DNA from: an uncultured Lachnospiraceae bacterium
Lineage (GTDB): Bacteria; Bacillota; Clostridia; Lachnospirales; Lachnospiraceae
Direction of reading: 5' to 3'
DNA length: 12,145 nucleotides
NCBI GenBank assembly: GCA_902766655.1
Contig: CACXEL010000122.1
Location: 1 to 12,145 of the forward strand
Positions 1 through 6,989 of the stretch are shown in pieces. The translations under genes and the position numbers were made by a program. Positions within the stretch are counted from its first letter, which is position 1. The number at the start of each line of letters is the position of its first letter. The notes beneath the pieces were generated by a model. The model was given only the letters and a program-made list of their open reading frames with translations. It did not search any database and was not told the DNA's origin.

Positions 1-885
1 GTGATCGTCACCACAGTCGATACTGTCACAGGAAAGACCGTCTCCGACGAGCAGATCGTCATTGACCAGGCTGTCCCGGCAGCACCGGAGACCGCTGCCC
101 TTCCGGATGGCTTTGCAATCACAGACGGAAAGATACGGTTCAGTCTGCCTGACGGTAAATTTCTTGAGACCGCGCCGGAGGGGACCCTTCTTTACCGCGC
201 GCCCACGGACAACGATACGAACATGGCCTTCGCCAATACCATGCAGCCTTACGCTGCCCAGACAGAGGCTCTGGTCTCCTGTGAGAAGACGGGCAACAGG
301 GTCAAGGTCGTCTCCAAAGTATCCAATAAGAAGGGCAAATTCCTTGTCACAGACACCTACGAAGGTGTGGAAGGCGGTGTGCTGGTCACGAGCACGCTTC
401 ACCTCCTGTCTGGCAAAGGTGTCCTTCCCCGGTTCGGAAAGTGCTTCTGTCTGGACGAGAGCTTTGACGACGTGCGCTATCACGGACGCGCGGGCGAGAC
501 CTACTGCGACATGCGGGACCAGTTCGTCATCGGCGATATCTCCTGCAAGGTCAGCGACATGACGGAGCCCAATATCCGGCCCCAGGAGAGCGGCAACCGG
601 ATGGACTGCACCTTCGCCGCCTTCTCCGACGGCCAGGCTGAAGTGCTCTTCGAGGCTGTGGACAAGCCTTTCGAGCTTGGTGTGAAGCCGTACACGGACA
701 GGGCACTCATTTCCATGAAGCACCGGGAGGACGAGAGGCGCACCGGCACCTACGTCACCATCCAGGCCTTCCAGCAGGGCATCGGTACAGGCGCCTGCGG
801 CCCGGCCATCATGCCCGAGTTCCAGTATCCTGCGGGAAAAGACTACACGCTCAGATTCCTGATCCGGGCAAAGTCCTTATCATAA
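1..885 (+). CDS. GH2 (LacZ-type) beta-galactosidase, C-terminal part, 5'-truncated by window edge
   Basis: This is the last ~294 residues of a glycoside hydrolase family 2 beta-galactosidase, an enzyme that hydrolyses terminal beta-galactosides such as lactose. The visible part matches the C-terminal 'beta-galactosidase small chain' domain: RAPTDND at residues 66-72 corresponds to the RAPxDND segment of LacZ, followed by a beta-rich stretch with an IRPQESGNR segment, and an ending GIGTGACGPAIMPEF, where LacZ has a G(I/V)GGDDSWxPS-type loop. The catalytic TIM barrel lies outside the window, so no catalytic residue can be checked. The reading frame is open to base 1; the GTG there is probably an internal valine, not the start. 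The tryptophan of the E. coli LacZ C-terminal loop appears to be replaced by cysteine (my hand alignment), as I recall from many Firmicutes GH2 enzymes. The gene ends in TAA 28 bases before a strong terminator. Confidence 0.9.
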   Translation: MIVTTVDTVTGKTVSDEQIVIDQAVPAAPETAALPDGFAITDGKIRFSLPDGKFLETAPEGTLLYRAPTDNDTNMAFANTMQPYAAQTEALVSCEKTGNRVKVVSKVSNKKGKFLVTDTYEGVEGGVLVTSTLHLLSGKGVLPRFGKCFCLDESFDDVRYHGRAGETYCDMRDQFVIGDISCKVSDMTEPNIRPQESGNRMDCTFAAFSDGQAEVLFEAVDKPFELGVKPYTDRALISMKHREDERRTGTYVTIQAFQQGIGTGACGPAIMPEFQYPAGKDYTLRFLIRAKSLS

Positions 886-912
886 TCCCGATATCTTTTT
901 CCCAATCAAAGG

Positions 913-959
913 AACAAGCCACATGCCATATCCTGATGATACGGCATGTGGCTTGTTTT
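913..959. terminator. Strong intrinsic terminator between convergent genes
   Basis: Arms 913-932 and 938-957 pair over 20 bp with a single mismatch around a 5-base loop (ctgat); a short T run (956-959) overlaps the end of the right arm. The hairpin lies between the end of the + strand beta-galactosidase gene (885) and the end of the - strand monooxygenase-fold gene (984). It can therefore stop transcripts from both sides, although the T run is better placed for the + direction. Confidence 0.88.
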
Positions 960-983
960 CTGTAATATGACTCCTGCTGCCCC

Positions 984-1313
984 TTATCTTCTGAGGAAGG
1001 CTTCGTCGGAGGCCGGCACGTCCCCGGCGGAGACATAGCGCTCCACCTCCATGTGGAGATCATACTTCTCCCGCAGTTCTGTGATGGTCTTCATCATCGG
1101 GGAGGCATGGTGTACGTCGATGGCGGCCTGGTCACGCCAGCTGTCAATGAGAAGAACAGTCTCCGGATCATTCAGCGGGCAGAAATACTGGTATCTGAGA
1201 TTGCCGTCCTCGGCGCGGATGGCTGCCGCCGTGCCGGAGGACTCCATCTCCTCAGCGAACTGCCTCGCGTTTCCGTCCTTGCCTTTGTAGTACAAATTCA
1301 CTGTTATAGACAT
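984..1313 (-). CDS. Antibiotic biosynthesis monooxygenase (ABM) domain protein, quinol monooxygenase-like
   Basis: A 109-residue protein with the single ABM domain (dimeric ferredoxin-like fold, as in YgiN and LsrG). Support: a short first beta-strand (ITVNLYYK), a helix with FAEEMESS, the RYQYFCPLNDPETVLLIDSWRD core in which this family carries a conserved strand and tryptophan, then HHASPMMKTITEL, the His-rich start of the second helix. The family length is about 95-110 residues, so it is complete. Known members act on quinols, small aromatic compounds or autoinducer-2 phosphate, often without a cofactor; the substrate here cannot be read from sequence. The start is chosen because GGAGGA (plus-strand 1321-1326) lies 7 bases upstream of the ATG. 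It is cytoplasmic, with no signal peptide or membrane segment, and is probably monocistronic, with its own promoter and a shared terminator. Confidence 0.85.
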   Translation of the reverse strand: MSITVNLYYKGKDGNARQFAEEMESSGTAAAIRAEDGNLRYQYFCPLNDPETVLLIDSWRDQAAIDVHHASPMMKTITELREKYDLHMEVERYVSAGDVPASDEAFLRR

Positions 1314-1334
1314 TTCCGTATCCTCCGATCACAT

Positions 1335-1363
1335 ATCGTAATACTTATTATGTTACGTTTCAA
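1335..1363 (-). promoter_or_regulatory. Candidate sigma-A promoter for the ABM-domain gene
   Basis: On the minus strand TTGAAA (plus 1358-1363) is a 5/6 match to the -35 box, then a 17-base spacer, then TACGAT (plus 1335-1340), a 4/6 match to the -10 box. Transcription would begin near 1328, just before the ribosome binding site at 1321-1326, so the leader would be very short. The local A+T richness supports a promoter here; the exact boxes are inferred. Confidence 0.4.
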
Positions 1364-1396
1364 TTATCTAAAGAGCCTCCACCTGCGTGGATAAGC

Positions 1397-1430
1397 TTTG
1401 GGCTGACCGGTGACCGCCGGACAGCCCAAA
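1397..1430 (-). terminator. Stem-loop downstream of the DAACS symporter gene, possible weak terminator
   Basis: TTTGGGCTG (1397-1405) and CAGCCCAAA (1422-1430) form a perfect 9-bp stem; inside it CCGG/CCGG (1407-1410, 1417-1420) can extend the pairing after one A-A mismatch. It sits about 180 bases after the stop of the symporter gene and before the ABM gene promoter, where a 3' end is expected. No T run follows on either strand, so it may instead be a 3' stabilising hairpin. Bases 1431-1606, between this hairpin and the symporter stop, hold no supported gene. Confidence 0.4.
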
Positions 1431-1606
1431 GACATGGTCCTTTATTGATAAATCATGAGCTTCAGGACAAGTCCTGGCCATGCGGCCAGATTCAAGCCCT
1501 GGTGTGCCGCATCAAATCATAGAACAGTTGTCTGCGGCCAGCATCAGCACGGGCTCCTGCCCCGCTGTGCTCAATCCTCTGTCCGGATTTCAGCCTGTGC
1601 AGATCG

Positions 1607-2827
1607 TCAGGCCTTCTTGGTCTTGCGGCGCTGCAGCTCGGAAACGATGATGGAGCAGGCAGCATCGCCGGTGATATTGACGGTGGTACGACCCATATCG
1701 AAGATACGGTCGACACCGGCGACAAGGGCGATACCTTCGACCGGCAGACCTACGGACTGGAGGACCATGGCCAGCATGACCATGCCGGCGCCCGGGACAC
1801 CGGCGGTACCGATGGAGGCCAGGGTGGCTGTCAGAACGATGGTCAGCATCTGCGGGAAGGTCAGGTTGATGCCGAAGCAGGAAGCGATGAAGATGGAGCA
1901 GACGCCCTGGTAGATGGCGGTTCCGTCCATGTTGATGGTGGCGCCCAGGGGCAGAACGAAGGAAGCGACTTCCTTGTCAGCGCCAAGCTTCTCGGCGCAC
2001 TCCATGTTGAGCGGCAGGGTGCCGACGGAGGAGGCGGAGGAGAAGGCCATCATCATAGCGGGCATCATGCCCTTGAAGAAGGCAATCGGGCTCACATGGC
2101 CCAGCGTGCTGACCGTGAGGGAGTAGACCAGGACAGCGTGCACGATGTAGCACAGATAAGCGATGAGCAGGACCTTGGCGAGGGAGCCGAGGACCGCGGG
2201 GCCGTTCTCAGCGACGACCGGGCAGAGCAGGCAGAAGACACCGATGGGAGAAAGCTTGATGATCATCTCCATGGCCTTCATGCAGATGTCGTTGGCGACA
2301 TTGACGAAGGTGAATTCCATGTTGTCCTTGTCATCCGCGATCAGGATCAGGGCGAAGCCGATGATCAGGGAGGCCACGATGATCTGAAGCATGCTGGCGT
2401 CAACGAAGGGCTTGATGAAGTTGGAGGGGAAAATCCCAACCAGCGTGTCCATAAAGTTGACGGTCGTTGCGGACGGCTCATAGGCCAGGTCCGTTGTGGA
2501 GAGGACGGGGAAAATGCCCTTGAAGATGTTGGCGAAGAGAAGACCGATGGCTACAGCGAAAGCTGTCGTGCACATATAGTAGACGACTGTGGTGCCGCCG
2601 ATGGCGCCGACCTTCTTGATGTCACGCATGGATACGACGCCGGCCATGATCGAGAAGAAGACCAGCGGGCAGACGATCCACTTGATCAGGTTCAGGAAAA
2701 TGGTACCGAACGGCTTGATATAGCTGGTCGCGAACCCCGGAGCGCCGGTGAGCGCGATACCGGCTATGATTGCCAGCACGAGAGCGATGAAGATCTGTGT
2801 GGACAGAGCCAATTTTTTCTTTTGCAT
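1607..2827 (-). CDS. Dicarboxylate/amino acid:cation symporter (DAACS family, GltP/GltT-like)
   Basis: A complete 406-residue membrane transporter of the sodium:dicarboxylate symporter family, which takes up acidic or neutral amino acids or C4-dicarboxylates with Na+ or H+. All diagnostic parts are visible: the serine-rich hairpin-1 tip SSASS at 263-267, NMDGT at 299-303 in TM7, the hairpin-2 tip GTAGVPG at 340-346, and TM8 with DRIFDMGRTTVNITGD at 373-388. By comparison with GltPh (family knowledge), D373, D377, R380, T381, N384 and D388 match its substrate and sodium ligands D390, D394, R397, T398, N401 and D405. The retained arginine favours an acidic substrate such as glutamate or aspartate; this is inference. 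The start is supported by TGGAGGAA (GGAGGA at plus 2834-2839) 6 bases upstream of ATG. It is divergent from the AGCS symporter gene. Confidence 0.95.
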   Translation of the reverse strand: MQKKKLALSTQIFIALVLAIIAGIALTGAPGFATSYIKPFGTIFLNLIKWIVCPLVFFSIMAGVVSMRDIKKVGAIGGTTVVYYMCTTAFAVAIGLLFANIFKGIFPVLSTTDLAYEPSATTVNFMDTLVGIFPSNFIKPFVDASMLQIIVASLIIGFALILIADDKDNMEFTFVNVANDICMKAMEMIIKLSPIGVFCLLCPVVAENGPAVLGSLAKVLLIAYLCYIVHAVLVYSLTVSTLGHVSPIAFFKGMMPAMMMAFSSASSVGTLPLNMECAEKLGADKEVASFVLPLGATINMDGTAIYQGVCSIFIASCFGINLTFPQMLTIVLTATLASIGTAGVPGAGMVMLAMVLQSVGLPVEGIALVAGVDRIFDMGRTTVNITGDAACSIIVSELQRRKTKKA

Positions 2828-2950
2828 AAGTGTTCCTCCAAATTAATAGATGCATGACCGATACTGCTCCGCACCGGCCCCTCTTCTGCCCCCCTCCTGC
2901 TCTTATTAAGCAATATGGACATATAATATGCATAGACCGGCGCTTGCCAT

Positions 2951-2959
2951 ATTATAGCA
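2951..2959 (-). promoter_or_regulatory. Extended -10 promoter for the DAACS symporter gene
   Basis: On the minus strand the sequence TGCTATAAT is a perfect -10 box (TATAAT, plus 2951-2956) preceded by the TGn extension. No good -35 box is seen 16-18 bases upstream, as is usual for extended -10 promoters. Transcription would start near 2944, giving a leader of about 117 bases with a purine-rich G-run stretch. Confidence 0.5.
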
Positions 2960-3190
2960 TGAAAACCGGCAGGAATGGTAGAAGGAATTATCACTTTTGC
3001 ACTGAAATTGAGCCCTGAAGTCAGATATTTCCCGGAAAATCGCCTTAAATGATTGGGCAAAGGCACCCTTCTGTCTTCATTTTTATCATATCAAAATGAA
3101 CCGGTCACGAAGTTCAGCCACGCCTGTGATTGTATCATTATCTACGTTTCAGGCACACCCGTGGTCCTGCCGGTAAGACTTCTTCCGACA

Positions 3191-3218
3191 ATGCATATTT
3201 ATACCTTACCATATGCAT
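3191..3218. repeat. Perfect 8-bp inverted repeat ATGCATAT-N12-ATATGCAT, candidate operator
   Basis: The arms at 3191-3198 and 3211-3218 are perfect reverse complements, separated by 12 bases. The right arm overlaps the proposed -35 box of the AGCS promoter. The same 8-mer ATATGCAT recurs at 2926-2933, close to the start of transcription proposed for the divergent DAACS gene. That placement fits binding of a dimeric regulator acting on both transporters, but A+T-rich 8-mers also arise by chance. Confidence 0.4.
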
Positions 3219-3235
3219 GAACAGTATGTTATGAT
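3206..3235 (+). promoter_or_regulatory. Promoter for the AGCS symporter gene
   Basis: TTACCA (3206-3211, 4/6 to the -35 box), an 18-base spacer and TATGAT (3230-3235, 5/6 to the -10 box), with the TGn extension at 3227-3229. Transcription would start near 3242, giving a leader of about 130 bases. Confidence 0.5.
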
Positions 3236-3360
3236 GTATACGCAGTCTCAAAAACGATATGAATGGCGCAGCCATACGGCAAAAGTACGGCCTGCCTGAA
3301 AATGCCCTCACGCACCCTGCCCATTCAAAGCCCCTCCCTCATGGATGCGGGAGACACGAC

Positions 3361-3369
3361 AGGAAGGAG
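3361..3369 (+). promoter_or_regulatory. Ribosome binding site deciding the AGCS start
   Basis: AGGAAGGAG ends 5 bases before the ATG at 3375. The in-frame ATG at 3345 has no such site, and its extra 10 residues (MRETRQEGAP) are translated from the ribosome binding site itself, so 3375 is the real start. Confidence 0.85.
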
Positions 3370-3374
3370 CCCCC

Positions 3375-4775
3375 ATGACCTTTGCCGATATCCTCACCAA
3401 AATCGACGATATCCTCTACACCTGGTGCCTCATCTACATGCTGGCCGGCGCCGGCATCTTCTTCACCATCCGGACCGGCTTCGTCCAGATCCGCCTGCTC
3501 GGAGACTGCTTCAAGTGCATGTTCGAGAAGAAGACCTCGGACAGCGGTATCTCATCCTTCCAGGCCCTCATGATCGCCACCGCCTCCCGCGTCGGCACCG
3601 GCAACATGGCCGGCGTTGCGACAGCCATCGTCATGGGCGGACCCGGCGCAGCCTTCTGGATGTGGCTCATGGCCCTCCTGGGCGCCTCCTCCGCCTTCGT
3701 CGAGAGCACCCTGGCCCAGATCTACAAGACCAGGGAGGCAGACGGTACCTTCAAAGGCGGTCCCGCCTACTATATCGAGCGGGCTCTCGGTGCCAGGTGG
3801 TTGGGCATCGTCTTCGCGATCTCCCTGATCGCCACCTTCGCCTTCGGCTTCAACGGCCTCCAGGCCTACAACATCGTCTCCACCATGGAGTACTATGTGC
3901 CGAATCTCAGTTCTTCTCCCGTTCCCCTGGTCATCGGCGTCATCCTGCTCATGGCCTCCCTCTACCTCTTCTTTGCCGGCTCGGAGAAGATCGGATGGCT
4001 CTCCTCGGTCCTGGTACCGATCATGTCCGCCATGTACATCGTCATGGGCCTCCTGATCATCATTCTGAACATCACGGAAATCCCGGCTGTCCTCGCGGCC
4101 ATCTTCCGCTCGGCCTTCGACTTCAAGGCCATCTTCGGCGGCTTCACCGGCTCCTGCATGGTCTACGGCATCAAGCGCGGCCTCTTCTCCAATGAAGCCG
4201 GTATGGGCTCCGCCCCCAACGCCTCCGCCTCCGCCGAGGTCTCCCACCCGGCCAAGCAGGGCCTGGCCCAGATCATCTCCGTCTACATCGACACACTGCT
4301 GATCTGCTCGGCCACGGTCTTCATTCTCCTTCTCACCGGCGTCTACAAGACCGACAGCACGCTGAACGGCATTCCGCTCCTGCAGCAGAGCGTCGCCGCC
4401 CAGTTCGGTCCCTGGGCCATCCATGTCATCACGGTGGCGGTCTGCATGTTCGCATTTACCTCCATCGTCGGCAACTACTTCTACGCCGAGGCCAACATCC
4501 TCTTTATCAGCAGGAACAAGACCTTCCTGGCCGTCTTCCGGGTCGCGGCGGCCTTTATGGTCCTCCTCGGCGCCATGAACAGCATGGACGTGGCCTGGAG
4601 CCTGGCGGATATCACCATGGGCCTCGAGGCGGTCGTCAACATCATCGCTATCGTACTCCTCTCACGTGTCGCCTTCGACGCGCTCAAGGACTATGAGGCC
4701 CAGAAGGCCAAAGGTCTCGATCCCGTCTTCCATGAGAAGAACATCGGCATCGACAATACGGATGTCTGGAAATGA
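3375..4775 (+). CDS. Alanine/glycine:cation symporter, AGCS family (AlsT/AgcS-like)
   Basis: A complete 466-residue polytopic inner-membrane transporter (about 11 hydrophobic segments) of the sodium:alanine symporter family, which takes up alanine, glycine or related small amino acids with Na+ or H+. Signatures seen: RTGFVQIR (33-40) after the first membrane helix, SRVGTGNMAGVATAI (71-85), GTFKGGPAYYIE (124-135), KRGLFSNEAGMGSAPNASA (267-285), EVSHPAKQGL (288-297) and VGNYFYAEANI (365-375). These cover the family's conserved substrate-site loops. The start at 3375 was preferred over 3345 because of the ribosome binding site at 3361-3369. Codon use is strongly C/G-ending, which creates long false frames on the other strands. 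The gene is monocistronic: an own promoter precedes it and a strong terminator follows. A preference for alanine over glycine, glutamine or D-alanine cannot be read from sequence. Confidence 0.95.
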   Translation: MTFADILTKIDDILYTWCLIYMLAGAGIFFTIRTGFVQIRLLGDCFKCMFEKKTSDSGISSFQALMIATASRVGTGNMAGVATAIVMGGPGAAFWMWLMALLGASSAFVESTLAQIYKTREADGTFKGGPAYYIERALGARWLGIVFAISLIATFAFGFNGLQAYNIVSTMEYYVPNLSSSPVPLVIGVILLMASLYLFFAGSEKIGWLSSVLVPIMSAMYIVMGLLIIILNITEIPAVLAAIFRSAFDFKAIFGGFTGSCMVYGIKRGLFSNEAGMGSAPNASASAEVSHPAKQGLAQIISVYIDTLLICSATVFILLLTGVYKTDSTLNGIPLLQQSVAAQFGPWAIHVITVAVCMFAFTSIVGNYFYAEANILFISRNKTFLAVFRVAAAFMVLLGAMNSMDVAWSLADITMGLEAVVNIIAIVLLSRVAFDALKDYEAQKAKGLDPVFHEKNIGIDNTDVWK

Positions 4776-4813
4776 GACCCCGCCGGTTTTCCCGGCCGCT
4801 GACTCATCGCAAT

Positions 4814-4859
4814 AAAAAAGGCTTCCCTCCCGGCAGCTTGACCGGTGGGAAGCTTTTTT
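4814..4859. terminator. Bidirectional intrinsic terminator between convergent genes
   Basis: The left arm, A6 then GGCTTCCC (4814-4827, continuing to 4833 with a less regular inner part), pairs with the right arm GGGAAGC then T6 (4847-4859) with one bulged G; an inner CCGG/CCGG continues the stem. The T6 run (4854-4859) serves the AGCS gene (+, ends 4775). The A6 run gives a U tract for the zinc-ribbon gene (-, ends 4866). Confidence 0.9.
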
Positions 4860-4865
4860 GTTGAA

Positions 4866-5849
4866 TCATTCGGCGTCCAGCTCCCGGATCTGAAGCTTCA
4901 TGTTGGATTCCATGGACGTCCGGCAGTGGGTCTCGACGCTGTCCAGGGACTCGAAGCCGTCGATGAGAGAGCTGTGCAGGGTATTTTGGCCGAGCCAGAC
5001 CTGGTTGCCGCAGTACATGCATTTCTCGTAATTGAAGGATTTTTCCTCCTCGTCCCGCACCCTGATGTCCTCGTAATAGGAGGAGATGTACACGGTCATG
5101 TCCTCCCCCTCGTATGTGGTCACGACAAGCTTGCTGACATCGTGCAGGATATTGTTCCGGCTCCCGTCCGTGGCCAGATAGAAGGCAACATGCTCGAGGG
5201 AGAGGACCTGATTGACATCCCTGAGGCCGCTGAAGCCGTGGAGATTCCTGTCGTTGATCTCGTCCGTCTTCTTATGGATCAGGGCAATCATCTCATCGCT
5301 CAGGGAATCCAGGTCTGACAGGTACAGATCGAGACCGGTCACCGTGACCTGCCAGGACCTGGTCGTCAGGCGGTACCTTTCACTGGAGGCCGTCACCGTG
5401 ATCACATCCCCTTCCGAGAGGTCCCAGTCCGAGGAGAGGTCATAATCGATGGCGTTCACGTCGATTCCGTCCGCGCTCGCAGTGCGGACCTCAGCCCGTC
5501 CTTCCCCGTCGACGCCGGTAAATACCACCGTCATGTATCTGGACGGGTCGCAGGCCGGCTTGCTGTACTGGGTATACATGGCGCTTCCGACGGCGATGGC
5601 GAGGATGATACCGATGACGATGAGCCTGGTCTTCATTTTCCGGGCGCGGCCAGCTTTCTGCCGCTCGTCCTCCACCTGGTGCTTCGCCTTCTCCCGCTCA
5701 TAAGCCAGCTCCCGGAGCCGTTTTTTTCTGTCCTCCTCACTCTCAAGGACGACTACATGGCCGCAGTATTCGCACTCCACTTTCCGGCTGCCGTCCGCGG
5801 GCTTTATGGGAGCACCGCAGTTGGGGCATATAAGGCTTTTGGTATTCAT
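4866..5849 (-). CDS. Zinc-ribbon single-pass membrane protein of unknown function
   Basis: A 327-residue protein with this order: an N-terminal zinc ribbon (C8-x2-C11, C26-x2-C29: CPNCGAP and CEYCG), a charged, probably coiled-coil stretch at 38-75 (DRKKRLRELAYEREKAK), one membrane helix at about 76-92 (LIVIGIILAIAVGSAMY), and a ~230-residue C-terminal domain probably outside the membrane. Residues ~103-175 (VVFTGVDGEGRAEV, then a segment with LSEGDVITV and WQVTVTGL) look like the repeat-like beta domain common in clostridial zinc-ribbon membrane proteins; this is recognised from memory. A second CxxC (C277, C280) with H308/C309 lies near the C-terminus. The start at 5849 is chosen because GAGGG lies 7 bases upstream and because an upstream in-frame ATG (5927) would overlap the preceding gene. 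It follows the PTS IIC gene by 47 bases, so the two are probably co-transcribed. The cellular role is unknown. Confidence 0.75.
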   Translation of the reverse strand: MNTKSLICPNCGAPIKPADGSRKVECEYCGHVVVLESEEDRKKRLRELAYEREKAKHQVEDERQKAGRARKMKTRLIVIGIILAIAVGSAMYTQYSKPACDPSRYMTVVFTGVDGEGRAEVRTASADGIDVNAIDYDLSSDWDLSEGDVITVTASSERYRLTTRSWQVTVTGLDLYLSDLDSLSDEMIALIHKKTDEINDRNLHGFSGLRDVNQVLSLEHVAFYLATDGSRNNILHDVSKLVVTTYEGEDMTVYISSYYEDIRVRDEEEKSFNYEKCMYCGNQVWLGQNTLHSSLIDGFESLDSVETHCRTSMESNMKLQIRELDAE

Positions 5850-5856
5850 CTCTTGT

Positions 5857-5861
5857 CCCTC
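5857..5861 (-). promoter_or_regulatory. Ribosome binding site deciding the zinc-ribbon protein start
   Basis: On the minus strand GAGGG lies 7 bases before ATG 5849, inside the 47-base gap after the PTS IIC stop codon. The longer in-frame start at 5927 lies within the upstream gene, and the protein would gain 26 residues that do not resemble a zinc-ribbon N-terminus. Confidence 0.6.
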
Positions 5862-5896
5862 ACAAGCAAGTCTTTTCCATGTTCCAGAGATAGTCT

Positions 5897-6976
5897 TTAC
5901 AGCTTCATGTCGCCTTCTTTGACCCAACCCGCCTTCACGACCAGCGTGTGGGCGATAAGCGAAAAGACCGCCGGGAGCACGAAGGAAATGAGGACCAGCC
6001 CCAGCCAGTCGAAGGCCGTGATGGCCGCCTTGGTCCCGGCCGCTACGTCGTTCACCCAGCCGGTGTAGACGCCGATCTGGCCGACCAGGCCGCAGGTACC
6101 CATGCCTGAGGAGACGGCAGTGCCGTTCATTTGCAGTCTGAAAATGCAGGTGGCGATGGGGCCGGTGATGGCTGAGGCCACTGTCGGCGCGATCCAGATT
6201 TTTGGATTGCGGACGATATTGCCCATCTGGAGCATGGAGGTGCCGATTCCCTGGCTGACCAGGCCGCCCCAGCCGTTCTCCTTAAAGGAAATGACCGCAA
6301 AGCCCACCATCTGGGCACAGCAGCCGGCCACAGCAGCACCGCCCGCAAGGCCCGTCAGCTGCAGCGCAGCGCAGATGGCTGCGGAGGAGATGGGCAGGGT
6401 GAGGGCCATGCCGACAAGGACCGAGACCAGGATGCCCATGAGGAAGGGCTGGAGCTCGGTGGCCCACATGATAAGTTTTCCGATGGCCATGGCGGCCTTC
6501 CCAAGAGGAGGCGCTATAAGCCAGGAAAAGAAGACGCCGACGCCGATGGTGACGAGGGGCGTGACCAGGATATCGACGCGGGTCTCCTTGGAGACTGCCT
6601 TGCCGAACTCAGCGGCTATGATGGCCACAAAGAGAACAGCCAGCGGTCCGCCCGCCCCGCCGAGGGCGTTGGCGGCGAAGCCCACGGTGATCATGGAAAA
6701 GAGGACCAGCGGCGGACACTTGAGGGCATAGCCGATGGCGACGGCCATGGCAGGGCCGCTCATGGCGGATGCGAGACCTCCGACAGTGTATTCAACTTTG
6801 GCTACTGTCGCGACAGGCTCCATGAGAAAGGGAATCCTGAACTGGGAGCCAATGGTGTTGATGATGGTGCCGATCAGCAGGGAGCAGAACAGGCCTTGGG
6901 CCATGGCGCCGAGGGCATCAATGCCGTAGCGCCGCAGGGATATCTCGATATCCTTCCTCTTTAAAAATTCTTTCAA
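5897..6976 (-). CDS. PTS transporter subunit IIC-like membrane protein (PTS_EIIC_2 family), TTG start
   Basis: A 359-residue polytopic membrane protein with about 9-10 hydrophobic segments. The segments SGPAMAVAIGYALKCPPLV (73-91), GGAGGPLAVLF (105-115), the conserved acidic/Lys stretch KETRVDILVTPLVTIGVGVF, and NGTAVSSGMGTCGLVGQIGV near the C-terminal third match the stand-alone EIIC proteins of Firmicutes placed in the PTS_EIIC_2 family (recognised from memory). Those proteins are predicted sugar permeases of the phosphotransferase system, but their substrate is not known. No IIA or IIB gene lies in the window, so either partners are elsewhere or it works differently. The first codon is TTG with AAGGGG 7 bases upstream; the next methionine (residue 25) would cut into the N-terminal region and has no such site. 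It is the first gene of a probable pair with the zinc-ribbon gene. Confidence 0.82.
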   Translation of the reverse strand: MKEFLKRKDIEISLRRYGIDALGAMAQGLFCSLLIGTIINTIGSQFRIPFLMEPVATVAKVEYTVGGLASAMSGPAMAVAIGYALKCPPLVLFSMITVGFAANALGGAGGPLAVLFVAIIAAEFGKAVSKETRVDILVTPLVTIGVGVFFSWLIAPPLGKAAMAIGKLIMWATELQPFLMGILVSVLVGMALTLPISSAAICAALQLTGLAGGAAVAGCCAQMVGFAVISFKENGWGGLVSQGIGTSMLQMGNIVRNPKIWIAPTVASAITGPIATCIFRLQMNGTAVSSGMGTCGLVGQIGVYTGWVNDVAAGTKAAITAFDWLGLVLISFVLPAVFSLIAHTLVVKAGWVKEGDMKL

Positions 6977-6983
6977 TATTGTT

Positions 6984-6989
6984 CCCCTT
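6984..6989 (-). promoter_or_regulatory. Ribosome binding site supporting a TTG start
   Basis: On the minus strand AAGGGG lies 7 bases before the TTG at 6974-6976 of the PTS IIC gene. No ATG or GTG start with a comparable site is available in this frame nearby. Confidence 0.65.

Larger units (their letters stand above)
2828..3374. other. 547-base regulatory gap between two divergent symporter genes
   Basis: There is no supported gene in this gap. It is clearly richer in A+T than its flanks. It holds a minus-strand extended -10 promoter (2951-2959), a plus-strand promoter (3206-3235), ribosome binding sites at both ends, a perfect inverted repeat ATGCATAT/ATATGCAT (3191-3198, 3211-3218) and another ATATGCAT at 2926-2933. 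CATATaATATG at 2920-2930 is a small palindrome. A weak hairpin CTCCC/GGGAG (3335-3339, 3349-3353) lies just before the AGCS ribosome binding site. I looked for a glycine riboswitch before the AGCS gene and see no matching core. Confidence 0.6.

Noticed and set aside
1431..1606. Possible small gene or RNA between the DAACS stop and the 1397-1430 hairpin
   Set aside because: Only short weak hairpins (such as TGGCC/GGCCA) and frames without ribosome binding sites are seen.
2096..2857. 253-codon + strand frame antisense to the DAACS symporter
   Set aside because: Highly acidic, repetitive composition with no domain; the opposite frame is a full transporter with its substrate-site residues.
3242..3374. 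Possible glycine riboswitch in the AGCS leader
   Set aside because: AGCS genes often carry one, but no glycine-aptamer core or tandem stem arrangement is visible in this leader.
3345..3374. Longer AGCS start at the ATG at 3345
   Set aside because: The added 10 residues would be read from the ribosome binding site, and the ATG at 3375 has a strong site 5 bases upstream.
3263..4195. 310-codon + strand frame overlapping the AGCS gene
   Set aside because: The product is rich in Arg, His, Pro and Leu, as expected for a shifted reading of C-ending codons, and the AGCS frame is clearly the real one.
3552..4424. 290-codon - strand frame antisense to the AGCS gene
   Set aside because: The product is made mostly of Asp, Glu, Gly and Val with no motif; it is a shadow of the G/C-biased third positions.
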